Shown: piece by piece, positions 6,411-14,053 of the stretch
Layout: the number at the start of each line of letters is the position of its first letter
Position numbering within the stretch: position 1 is the first letter of the stretch
Assembly: GCA_031284275.1 (NCBI GenBank)
Contig: JAITAD010000032.1
Coordinates: 1-16,537 of the forward strand
Length of the DNA: 16,537 nt
Direction: 5' to 3'
Source of the DNA: Tannerellaceae bacterium
GTDB lineage: Bacteria > Bacteroidota > Bacteroidia > Bacteroidales > Tannerellaceae
The notes under the pieces: generated by a model
Databases searched by the model: none
The model's input: only the letters and a program-made list of their open reading frames with translations
Told to the model about the DNA's origin: nothing
Program-made: the position numbers and the translations under genes

Positions 6411-9005
6411 ATGTCCGACCTCATACAGTCGCATCGGCTCGCAGGGATGTACCGCAACTGGTTCCTTGACTATGCTTCATACGTCATCCTCGAGCGTGCC
6501 GTACCGCATATCAACGACGGACTGAAACCTGTGCAGCGGCGTATCCTCTACTCCATGAAACGCCTCGACGACGGCCGCTATAACAAGGTGGCCAACATCG
6601 TCGGGCACACCATGCAGTTCCATCCTCACGGCGACGCTTCCATCGGCGACGCCCTCGTACAACTCGGACAGAAAGACATCCTTATCGACTGTCAAGGGAA
6701 CTGGGGTAACATCCTCACCGGCGACGGCGCCGCCGCCCCACGTTACATCGAAGCACGACTTTCCCGTTTCGCCCTCGAGACCGTTTTCAACCCCAAGACC
6801 ACTTTCTGGCAAAGCTCCTATGACGGCCGTAACCGCGAACCTATCACACTGCCCGTCAAGTTTCCTCTTCTCCTCGCTCAGGGTGTTGAGGGCATCGCCG
6901 TCGGGTTGTCCTCCAAAATCCTCCCGCACAACTTTAACGAACTGATCGACGCCTGTATCGCCGCCCTGCACGATGAACCTTTCACGCTTTACCCCGACTT
7001 CCAAACCGGCGGATACGTAGATGTTTCCCGATACAACGACGGCGAACGGGGAGGATCCGTCAAAATCCGTGCCCGCATTACCAAAATAGACAGCCGCACC
7101 CTGTCCATCACCGAGATACCTTTCGGCCGAACAACGGCCTCGCTCATCGACTCCATTCTCAAAGCCAACGAGAAGAACAAAATCAAAATCCGTAAAGTTG
7201 ATGATAACACCGCCCGCGAGGTCGAGATTCTCATCCACCTCGCCCCCGGCGTTTCTCCCGACAAGACCATCGACGCCCTCTATGCTTTCACCGACTGTGA
7301 AATCGGCGTTTCACCCAACTGTTGCGTCATCAACGATAACAAACCTCATTTTCTCACCGTTTCGCAAATCCTCCGGCACGCCGCCGAACGTACCCGCGAC
7401 CTCCTCCGCACCGAGCTGGAAATAGAAAAGGCCGAGCAACTGGAAGCCCTCTTCTTCGCCTCTCTCGAACAGATATTCATAGAAGAACGCATTTACAAAG
7501 ACGCTCCATTCGAGAATGCCGCCTCTATGGACGATGCCATCGCCCATGTCGATGGCCGCCTCACCCCTTTCAAGCCTGCTTTCGTGCGGCCTGTCACCCG
7601 CGAAGACATCCTCTCCCTCATGGATATCAAGATGGGACGTATCCTCCGATTCAACGCCCGACAGAACGAGGAACGTATCGCCGCCATCCGCACCGATATC
7701 GAACGTATCGATACGCACCTCAACCACCTCACCGACTACGCCGTCGAATGGTTTCGATCTCTTAAAGAGAAGTACGGCAAGGACTTCCCGCGCCGCACGG
7801 AGATACGTAACTTCGATACCATCGAAGCCGCCACCGTCGCCGAGGCCACCGAAAAACTCTACGTCAATCGCGAAGAAGGCTTTATCGGCATGAGCCTGAA
7901 AAAGGACGAATACGTCTGCCCCTGTTCCACCCTCGACGACGTCATCCTCTTCTTCCGCTCCGGCATCTACCGCATCGTACATATTTCCGATAAGATGTTC
8001 GTCGGAAAGGATATCATCCACATCGCCATCTTCAAGCGTAACGACACGCGGACGATATACAACGTCGCTTATCGTGACGGGCGCAGCGGCCCTGTCTACT
8101 ACAAACGTTTCTTCGTAAACGGCATCACGCGCGACCGCGACTACGACGTCGCTTCCGGCGCACCCGACTCGCGCATACTCTATTTCAGCGCCAATCCTAA
8201 CGGCGAAGCCGAGACTATCCGTATCATCCTCAAACCCAAACCCCGCCTCAAAAGCCTTATCTTTGAAAAGGATTTCGGCGAACTGCCCATCAAGGGGCGA
8301 ACGTCGCGGGGAAACCTCCTCACCCGCCTCGAAGTACACAAGATCACCCTCCGCCAAAAAGGCGCTTCTACGCTTGGCGGCAGGCAGATTTGGTTCGACC
8401 GTGACGTCCTGCGCCTCAACTACGATGGCCGGGGAGAACTCCTCGGCGAGTTTGCCGCCGAAGACCGCCTCCTCGTCGTCCTGCGCAACGGCGATTTCTA
8501 TCTCTCCATACCCGAACCTGCCAATCACTACGAGGACAACCTGTTCCTCCTCGAAAAGTTCGACCCCGACAAGGTCTGGACTGCCGCACTCTTCGACGGC
8601 GAACAGGGTTTCCGTTACCTCAAACGGTTCCGTTTCGATGCCGGCTTGCGCCCGCAGAACTTCCTCGGCGAGCACCCCGATTCACGTCTTCACCTGCTGA
8701 CCGACGAGTTGTCCCCGCGCCTCGAAATCGTTTTCGGAGGCAAAGACGGTTTCCGCCCACCCCTCGTCATTGAGGCCGAATCGTTCATAGCCGTCAAATC
8801 ATTCAAAGCCAAAGGGAAACGACTGTCCATCTACGAAATATCCACCGTCAATGAACTTCCTCCTCTCCCCTCTGCTGCCGTCCCTCCCTCCGAACGGATA
8901 TCCGTACCCGAGCCTGAGCCTGAACCCGAACTTGACCCCACCTCAGACCCCGATTCCGATGATATTTCTTTCGATACGGTCACCGGACAAATGAAGATTT
9001 TCTGA
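6411..9005 (+). CDS. parC: DNA topoisomerase IV subunit A
   Basis: The 864-residue type IIA topoisomerase A subunit forms the DNA breakage-reunion part of the ParC2ParE2 enzyme that unlinks daughter chromosomes. Seen directly: the N-terminal winged-helix region with DGLKPVQRRILYSM, and the quinolone-pocket segment HPHGDASIGD (71-80). The active-site tyrosine is Y112 in AAAPRYIEARLS. A C-terminal beta-pinwheel region follows. The canonical GyrA box (QRRGGKG) is absent; the segment KGRTSRGN near residue 627 stands in its place, which favours ParC over GyrA. The last ~45 residues are a disordered, acidic PEPEPEPE linker ending in GQMKIF, which resembles a sliding-clamp-binding peptide. parE is not in the window. 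The alanine-serine order in the quinolone pocket looks normal for Bacteroidetes ParC, so I do not read it as a resistance mutation. Confidence 0.93.
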   Translation: MSDLIQSHRLAGMYRNWFLDYASYVILERAVPHINDGLKPVQRRILYSMKRLDDGRYNKVANIVGHTMQFHPHGDASIGDALVQLGQKDILIDCQGNWGNILTGDGAAAPRYIEARLSRFALETVFNPKTTFWQSSYDGRNREPITLPVKFPLLLAQGVEGIAVGLSSKILPHNFNELIDACIAALHDEPFTLYPDFQTGGYVDVSRYNDGERGGSVKIRARITKIDSRTLSITEIPFGRTTASLIDSILKANEKNKIKIRKVDDNTAREVEILIHLAPGVSPDKTIDALYAFTDCEIGVSPNCCVINDNKPHFLTVSQILRHAAERTRDLLRTELEIEKAEQLEALFFASLEQIFIEERIYKDAPFENAASMDDAIAHVDGRLTPFKPAFVRPVTREDILSLMDIKMGRILRFNARQNEERIAAIRTDIERIDTHLNHLTDYAVEWFRSLKEKYGKDFPRRTEIRNFDTIEAATVAEATEKLYVNREEGFIGMSLKKDEYVCPCSTLDDVILFFRSGIYRIVHISDKMFVGKDIIHIAIFKRNDTRTIYNVAYRDGRSGPVYYKRFFVNGITRDRDYDVASGAPDSRILYFSANPNGEAETIRIILKPKPRLKSLIFEKDFGELPIKGRTSRGNLLTRLEVHKITLRQKGASTLGGRQIWFDRDVLRLNYDGRGELLGEFAAEDRLLVVLRNGDFYLSIPEPANHYEDNLFLLEKFDPDKVWTAALFDGEQGFRYLKRFRFDAGLRPQNFLGEHPDSRLHLLTDELSPRLEIVFGGKDGFRPPLVIEAESFIAVKSFKAKGKRLSIYEISTVNELPPLPSAAVPPSERISVPEPEPEPELDPTSDPDSDDISFDTVTGQMKIF

Positions 9006-9068
9006 TCCGAGGGGATACTTTGGCAGTTTGTTTGCAGGAGTGTAAGTCGGATACTGCACAGATGGAAG

Positions 9069-9662
9069 ATGAGTATGGAAGACAAGAACGGGATGAGCGA
9101 AGAAATGAACGTCGAGGCCAATGCGCCGATGAATGATCCGACGGAAGAAATCGCCGATGCACAGTCAGAGGTGGCAGAAAATGTCGAGAATACTGACAAA
9201 GTGTCGGATGTTGCCGAACCAAATTGGCAGGAACGTTATGAGGCTTTGAACGACACGCACCTCCGGCTCATGGCGGAGTTTGACAATTACCGCAAGCGGA
9301 CGATGCGGGAGAAAGCCGACCTGATTCGGGGCGGAGGTGAGTCGGCGCTCACGGCGCTGCTACCGGTGGTCGATGACGTAGAACGGGCGATGGACAACTT
9401 GCGCGCCGCCGCAGACATAGCCGCCGTCAAAGAGGGTATAGAACTGATATACGGCAAGTTTCGCACCTACCTGACACAACAGGGCGTGACGGAAATTAAC
9501 GTCGTCGGGCAACCGCTGGACACGGAGACGTCAGAAGCCGTGACAAGTTTCCCCGCTCCGCAGGAAGAGTTGCGCGGGAAAGTGATGGACTGTATTCAGA
9601 AAGGGTACAAACTGCACGACAAGGTGATTCGCCACGCCAAAGTGGTCGTTGCCGAAGCTTAA
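9069..9662 (+). CDS. grpE: Nucleotide exchange factor GrpE
   Basis: The 197-residue cytoplasmic co-chaperone releases ADP from DnaK. The N-terminal ~55 residues are acidic and probably disordered. A long coiled-coil helix follows with the family segment [17 protein letters not shown], then the four-helix part and the C-terminal beta domain ending in the GrpE signature [18 protein letters not shown]. The start could be the ATG at 9069 or the in-frame ATG at 9075. The latter has GGAAG six bases upstream, so it may be the true start. The gene follows parC by 63 nt and precedes dnaJ by 13 nt, forming the classic grpE-dnaJ pair without dnaK. No heat-shock operator such as CIRCE is visible upstream. 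Confidence 0.95.
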   Translation: MSMEDKNGMSEEMNVEANAPMNDPTEEIADAQSEVAENVENTDKVSDVAEPNWQERYEALNDTHLRLMAEFDNYRKRTMREKADLIRGGGESALTALLPVVDDVERAMDNLRAAADIAAVKEGIELIYGKFRTYLTQQGVTEINVVGQPLDTETSEAVTSFPAPQEELRGKVMDCIQKGYKLHDKVIRHAKVVVAEA

Positions 9663-9675
9663 CGATACGGAAACG

Positions 9676-10827
9676 ATGAAACGGGATTACTACGAGGTAT
9701 TGGGCGTATCAAAAAGTGCGTCGGTCGAGGAAATAAAAAAAGCCTACCGCAAAAAAGCCATCGAATACCACCCCGATAAAAATCCGGGTAACAAAGAGTC
9801 GGAAGAAAAGTTCAAGGAGGCAGCAGAGGCTTACGACGTGCTGAGCGACAGCCAGAAGCGGCAACGATACGACCAGTTCGGACATGCCGGCATGGGCGGA
9901 GCGGCCGGCGGCGGATTCGGCGGCGGCGGTATGTCTATGGAAGATATCTTCGCACACTTCGGCTACGTCTTCGGGGGGCGATTCTCCAATTTCAGTTTCA
10001 ACGGTTTCGGAGGGGTCGACGAACAGGTGGTAAACCAAGGCTCCGACCTGCGGGTAAAGATAAAACTGACCCTCAAAGAGATTGCCAACGGGGTAGAGAA
10101 AAAAATCAAGGTGAAGAAAGACGTCTCCTGTTCCAAATGCAAGGGCAGCGGAGCAGAAGAAGGCGGCAGTTCGACTTGTAACGCCTGTCGGGGGACGGGG
10201 CGTGTCACCCGTGTCGTCAATACCCTGTTGGGACAGATGCAAACGCAGACGGCCTGTTCCGCCTGCGGAGGCGAGGGAAAAATCATCACCAAAAAATGCC
10301 CTGACTGCAACGGTGAAGGTATCGTACGTGACGAAGAAGTTATCACGATAAACATTCCGGCAGGCGTCGCCGAAGGAATGCAGCTCTCCATGCGCGGTAA
10401 GGGGAACGCCGCCCGCCGCGGAGGACGGAACGGCGACCTGCTCATCCTCATCGAAGAGGAACGTCACCCCGAACTGCTGCGAGGGGATGACAATGACCTG
10501 ATATACAATCTTATACTGACATTCCCCGAAGCTGCATTGGGTACGACCGTCGAAGTGCCGACGGTAGACAGCAAGGTGAAAGTAAAAATCGACCCGGGGA
10601 CACAACCCGGTAAGTTGCTCCGCCTCAGGGGAAAAGGTTTGCCATCGGTCAATCGCTACGGGACGGGAGACCTGCTGGTGAACGTCAGCGTCTATGTGCC
10701 CGAGAAACTCTCTTCAGACGACAAAAAACGGCTGGAAGAGTTGAAAAAATCCGACAACTTCCACCCCGACGGCAAAGCTAAGGTCAAGCTGTTTGAGTCT
10801 TTCCGCAAGTTTTTCGAGTCACGGTAA
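9676..10827 (+). CDS. dnaJ: Chaperone protein DnaJ (Hsp40, type I)
   Basis: The 383-residue DnaJ stimulates DnaK ATPase and delivers unfolded clients. It begins with the J domain ([13 protein letters not shown] at 32-34). A glycine/phenylalanine-rich linker follows at about 67-115. The zinc domain has four CxxCxGxG repeats ([32 protein letters not shown], from about residue 152 to 215), and the client-binding C-terminal domains complete the protein. I chose the ATG at 9676 because it gives the canonical [10 protein letters not shown] start; a longer frame from 9649 would overlap grpE and add a non-conserved nonapeptide. It is co-transcribed with grpE. Confidence 0.97.
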   Translation: MKRDYYEVLGVSKSASVEEIKKAYRKKAIEYHPDKNPGNKESEEKFKEAAEAYDVLSDSQKRQRYDQFGHAGMGGAAGGGFGGGGMSMEDIFAHFGYVFGGRFSNFSFNGFGGVDEQVVNQGSDLRVKIKLTLKEIANGVEKKIKVKKDVSCSKCKGSGAEEGGSSTCNACRGTGRVTRVVNTLLGQMQTQTACSACGGEGKIITKKCPDCNGEGIVRDEEVITINIPAGVAEGMQLSMRGKGNAARRGGRNGDLLILIEEERHPELLRGDDNDLIYNLILTFPEAALGTTVEVPTVDSKVKVKIDPGTQPGKLLRLRGKGLPSVNRYGTGDLLVNVSVYVPEKLSSDDKKRLEELKKSDNFHPDGKAKVKLFESFRKFFESR

Positions 10828-10853
10828 CCGCCAATCCATAAACAAATCAGAGG

Positions 10854-11444
10854 ATGTTAAACGTTGTGCTTTTCGGCGCCCCCGGTTCAGGCAAGGGTAC
10901 GCAGAGTGAAAAGATAGCCGAAGTTTTCGCTTTGGCGCATATTTCTACCGGTGATGTTCTGCGCAAAGAGATAGCCGCCGATTCGGACTTGGGTAAGTTG
11001 GCCAAAGGTTACATCGACAAAGGACAACTACTCCCCGACGGCTTGATCGTAGATATGCTCGCCAAGGTATTGGACGCCCAAAAAGAAGGACGAGGCGTCA
11101 TCTTCGACGGCTTTCCCCGCACACTGCCTCAAGCCGATGCCCTCAAAAAGATATTGGGCGAACGGGGAACGGATGTCAGTGTCATGATAGACTTGCAGGT
11201 GGACGAGCAGGAGCTTATCGAACGCCTGTTGGAAAGAGGACGGCGTTCAGGGCGTTCGGACGACAATCAGGAAACGATACAGTCCCGTTTGACGGTCTAC
11301 CACCGCCAAACCGCTCCTTTGGCGGATTACTATCGCACGGCCGGCAAATACGTCGCCGTGCAAGGGCAAGGGACGGTGGACGAAGTCTTCGCCCGTATCA
11401 GCGACGTCTTGGCCAATCATTGCCCGACGTCAAGCCGCCCTTAA
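10854..11444 (+). CDS. adk: Adenylate kinase
   Basis: The 196-residue enzyme interconverts ATP + AMP and 2 ADP in the cytoplasm. Seen directly: the P-loop GAPGSGKGT (8-16), the AMP-binding HISTGDVLR, the signature FDGFPRT, and LLERGRRSGRSDDN, where the LID is short and lacks zinc-binding cysteines. This makes it the short-LID form usual in Bacteroidetes. It lies 26 nt after dnaJ on the same strand, so it may share the grpE-dnaJ transcript. AGAGG sits immediately before the ATG, too close to act as a good ribosome site. Its stop codon is 1 nt from the stop codon of the convergent nifV-like gene. Confidence 0.96.
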   Translation: MLNVVLFGAPGSGKGTQSEKIAEVFALAHISTGDVLRKEIAADSDLGKLAKGYIDKGQLLPDGLIVDMLAKVLDAQKEGRGVIFDGFPRTLPQADALKKILGERGTDVSVMIDLQVDEQELIERLLERGRRSGRSDDNQETIQSRLTVYHRQTAPLADYYRTAGKYVAVQGQGTVDEVFARISDVLANHCPTSSRP

Positions 11445-11445
11445 T

Positions 11446-12588
11446 TTACCGTTCCTCCTTGCCACACATGTGTCGATAAAGGGATAGGACTTCCTCTTCG
11501 GATATCGTCCTTTTTTCTGCGGAGGCCGTCTGTTTGATGCGGTCGAGGAAAGCGGCGAGGGTCTGCGGGTCGGGAGACAGCCCTCTGCTTTTCAGCAAGG
11601 CGGCGAGAGCTGATCGTCCGGAATGTTTTCCAAAGAGATTGCGGGCGCTTTCCCGTCCGGCCTGCCGACCGTCGAAAGCTTGGAAAACAGTCGCCCCGAC
11701 AAGCGTTCCTTTTGCATGGATGCCGGATTCGTGACTGTAAGCATACTGTCCGCAAACGGGTTTTCCTGCCGGAATGGGACGGCGGGATATGTGAGCAACG
11801 TATTCGCACAGTTGCGACAAGTTCTCGGTATGGTAACGTGCCGCCGAAACGCTGCGCTGCTGCACGGCCATGAGGAGTTCTTCAAGGGCGGCATTGCCGG
11901 CGCGTTCGCCGAGACCGTTCACAGTGACGCTCACGGCGCCGGCACACGACTGCCATGCCGTCACGGCGTTGGCCGTAGCCAACCCCAAATCGTTGTGTGC
12001 ATGAAAGTCAATCAGCAGGTCGGGACATCGCCTCTTGATTGAAACGACGAGTCTATGGGTTTCCATTGGGGTGAGCGTACCCACAGTATCGGCCACCCGC
12101 ATCCGTTCCACACCGAGCGCACAAAGGGAACGGGCAAAAGTTATCAGGCGGGTTGCCTTGCACCGGCCGGCATCCTGCGCTCCTATACTGACGTGGTCAA
12201 AATGTCGCTGCGCCAAAGCCGTTATTTCAGGCAGTCCCTGCTCTACCCAGTCCCAGTCTTTTCCCATAGCCGCCAATTGTATGTCGGAAACGGGGAAAGC
12301 GATATGCACCGCTCCGACTCCTGTCCGTGCCGCCTCCTCAATGTCCTGCGGCAAAGCGCGACACCACACCGAAACCCGTGCCTGAAGTCCGGCGGAAACG
12401 ATTCGGCGTATCGTCTCCTGTTCGGCCTGCCCCATGGCCGGCGTGCCGGCTTCTATCTCGTCCACACCGACGGTATCCAGCATCCGAGCCAACATCAACT
12501 TCTCCTGCGGCGAAAATACCACCCCTGGGGCTTGCTCGCCGTCGCGGAGCGTCGTATCTATTAACCACAAATCAACATCTCGTTTCAT
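11446..12588 (-). CDS. nifV: Homocitrate synthase-like enzyme (NifV type, DRE-TIM metallolyase)
   Basis: The 380-residue enzyme belongs to the family that condenses acetyl-CoA with a 2-oxo acid. Seen directly: the metal/substrate motif DTTLRDGEQ (11-19), the metal ligands in HAHND (196-200), NGLGERAGN (224-232) and HESGIHAKG. Length and motifs fit NifV-type homocitrate synthase, which makes the homocitrate of the nitrogenase cofactor. They fit less well the longer 2-isopropylmalate synthase, because no C-terminal LeuA regulatory domain is present. No nif gene is nearby, so the physiological product is uncertain: homocitrate, citramalate, or citrate as in the related Re-citrate synthases. It is monocistronic as far as can be seen, divergent from trpS (62 nt apart) and abutting adk tail to tail. 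The gene symbol is by similarity only. Confidence 0.8.
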   Translation of the reverse strand: MKRDVDLWLIDTTLRDGEQAPGVVFSPQEKLMLARMLDTVGVDEIEAGTPAMGQAEQETIRRIVSAGLQARVSVWCRALPQDIEEAARTGVGAVHIAFPVSDIQLAAMGKDWDWVEQGLPEITALAQRHFDHVSIGAQDAGRCKATRLITFARSLCALGVERMRVADTVGTLTPMETHRLVVSIKRRCPDLLIDFHAHNDLGLATANAVTAWQSCAGAVSVTVNGLGERAGNAALEELLMAVQQRSVSAARYHTENLSQLCEYVAHISRRPIPAGKPVCGQYAYSHESGIHAKGTLVGATVFQAFDGRQAGRESARNLFGKHSGRSALAALLKSRGLSPDPQTLAAFLDRIKQTASAEKRTISEEEVLSLYRHMCGKEER

Positions 12589-12613
12589 ACCTGCCTGTGT
12601 TTCGTAAGAAGAC

Positions 12614-12621
12614 TATCTTTG
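12614..12621 (+). promoter_or_regulatory. Predicted -7 box of trpS
   Basis: TATCTTTG followed by CGACGG is an exact TAnnTTTG match, 29 nt before the trpS ATG. It sits in the 62-bp gap shared with the divergent nifV-like gene. A clear TTTG at -33 is not visible. Confidence 0.55.
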
Positions 12622-12650
12622 CGACGGCTTGTTCAACGACAGGGACAAAG

Positions 12651-13640
12651 ATGAAAGAAATCGTAGTAAGTGGTATTCGACCGACGGGAAACTTGCACCT
12701 TGGTAACTATTTTGGTGCAGTGCGTAACTTTATCGAGATGCAGGAGGAATATCGCTGCTTTTTCTTCATCGCCGACTGGCACTCGCTGACCACCCATCCG
12801 TGCCCGGAAAACATACGTAAAAGCGCATACACGATTCTTTCCGAATATCTCGCCTGCGGCATTGACCCTGAAAAGGCTACGATATACGTCCAGAGCGACG
12901 TTCCGGAAGTGACGGAACTCTATCTTTACCTCAATATGCTCGCCCAACTCGGCGAACTCGAACGGGTGACTTCGTTCAAGGATAAGGTGCGCCTCCACCC
13001 GGACAACGTCAATGCCGGCTTGCTTACCTATCCTACGCTGATGGCCGCCGATGTGCTGATCCACAGAGCGGTGAAAGTACCGGTGGGGAAAGATCAGGAA
13101 CAAAACATGGAAATGATGCGCCGTTATGCCCGTCACTTTAACCGTACTTACGGAACGGAGCTGTTCCCCGAACCGGAATCTCTCCATCCGGCAGGCCCGA
13201 TGCGAAAAGTTCCGGGACTGGACGGGAGCGGCAAGATGGGGAAAAGCGAAGGTAATGCGATATACCTCTCCGACGACGAAAAAACCATCCGCAAAAAAGT
13301 GATGCGCGCCGTGACGGACAGCGGTCCCACAACGCCGGACAGCCCCAAACCCGACCCGATAGCCAATCTTTTTACTCTGATGGAAATCGTTTCGGCTCCG
13401 TCCACCCTCGCCCATTTCAATGAGCGTTACCGGTGTTGCGATATCCGTTACGGCGATATGAAACAGCAGCTCGCCGAAGACATCAACCGCTTCTGCGCCC
13501 CCATCCGCGACCGTATCGGCGCCATAGCGGCCGATACCGCCGCTCTGGACAAAGTGGCGCAACGCGGAGCGGAAGCCGCTCGCGAAAGCGCTGCCAAGAC
13601 ACTGTCCGAAGTACGCCGCCTCATCGGTTTCCGCAGGTAA
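12651..13640 (+). CDS. trpS: Tryptophanyl-tRNA synthetase
   Basis: The 329-residue class I synthetase charges tRNA-Trp. Seen directly: the nucleotide-binding GIRPTGNLHLGNYFGA with HLGN (16-19) as the HIGH motif, and KMGKS (195-199) as the KMSKS motif. The tryptophan-pocket region QSDVPEVTELYLYLNML is also present. Length is normal for bacterial TrpRS. I start at the ATG at 12651, which follows a good -7 box. The open frame continues upstream to 12327, but that part runs antisense through the neighbouring gene and is not conserved. No T-box or trp leader is visible, and the 5' leader would be short. rnpB follows 40 nt downstream. Confidence 0.95.
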   Translation: MKEIVVSGIRPTGNLHLGNYFGAVRNFIEMQEEYRCFFFIADWHSLTTHPCPENIRKSAYTILSEYLACGIDPEKATIYVQSDVPEVTELYLYLNMLAQLGELERVTSFKDKVRLHPDNVNAGLLTYPTLMAADVLIHRAVKVPVGKDQEQNMEMMRRYARHFNRTYGTELFPEPESLHPAGPMRKVPGLDGSGKMGKSEGNAIYLSDDEKTIRKKVMRAVTDSGPTTPDSPKPDPIANLFTLMEIVSAPSTLAHFNERYRCCDIRYGDMKQQLAEDINRFCAPIRDRIGAIAADTAALDKVAQRGAEAARESAAKTLSEVRRLIGFRR

Positions 13641-13666
13641 GGACGAACAGCCCGTGCCGAAAATGT

Positions 13667-13674
13667 TACCTTTG
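13667..13674 (+). promoter_or_regulatory. Predicted -7 box of rnpB
   Basis: TACCTTTG followed by CGACCGG is an exact TAnnTTTG match located 6 bases before the first P1 base of the RNase P RNA. That spacing is what is expected if transcription starts at the mature 5' end. Confidence 0.6.
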
Positions 13675-13680
13675 CGACCG

Positions 13681-14037
13681 GACAGCCGGCCGGTCTGCCG
13701 CTCGCTACGGCGGGAGGAAAGTCCGGGCAACGCAGGGCGCCATACTTCCTAACGGGAAGCCGTTCGTGAGGGCGGAGTAGCATAACAGAGAATAACCGCC
13801 GGACGCTCGTCCGGTAAGGGTGAAAAGGTGAGGTAAGAGCTTACCGGGTTCCGTAGCAATGCGGAGCGCCGTATGCCTTATGGGTTGCAAGGTCACGTAT
13901 ACCGGCGTTTGAGGGTTGCCCGCCTGATGCCGGGGGGTAGACTGCTCGAGCGCATCGGTGACGGTGCGCCAAGATCAATGGCAGACACTCTTTCCCGCAA
14001 GGGAGGAGTACAGAACCCGGCTTACAGGCCGACTGTC
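13681..14037 (+). ncRNA. rnpB: RNase P RNA, catalytic subunit
   Basis: This is the ribozyme that trims the 5' leader of precursor tRNAs. The conserved 5' core GAGGAAAGTCCGGGCA is present at about 13715-13730. The conserved 3' core CAGAACCCGGCTTACAGGCC is at 14011-14030. The ends pair as helix P1 (13681-13691 with 14027-14037, ten pairs with one C-A mismatch), giving about 357 nt, normal for a type A RNA. A run of eight T follows immediately. Ends are inferred from P1 and may be off by a few bases. Confidence 0.93.
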
Positions 14038-14045
14038 TTTTTTTT
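14027..14045 (+). terminator. Likely rnpB 3' end / U-tract
   Basis: The 3' strand of P1 is followed by eight T (14038-14045). Helix P1 or a competing hairpin could serve as the terminator stem, but no separate strong hairpin is seen. The tract ends 9 nt before the murF start codon. Confidence 0.45.
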
Positions 14046-14053
14046 GAAAAAGC

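Noticed and set aside
6471..6780. Quinolone-resistance mutation in ParC
   Set aside because: HPHGDASIGD differs from E. coli, but this order looks like the normal Bacteroidetes ParC sequence, so resistance cannot be inferred.
7311..8675. 454-codon minus-strand open frame
   Set aside because: It is the codon-position shadow of parC, with an acidic low-complexity translation and no family features.
9709..10605. 298-codon minus-strand open frame
   Set aside because: It is antisense to dnaJ, which has complete J-domain and zinc-finger motifs.
12327..12650. N-terminal extension of TrpRS by 108 residues
   Set aside because: The extension is arginine/proline-rich, overlaps the divergent nifV-like gene and lies upstream of a good trpS -7 box. 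The canonical TrpRS start is at 12651.
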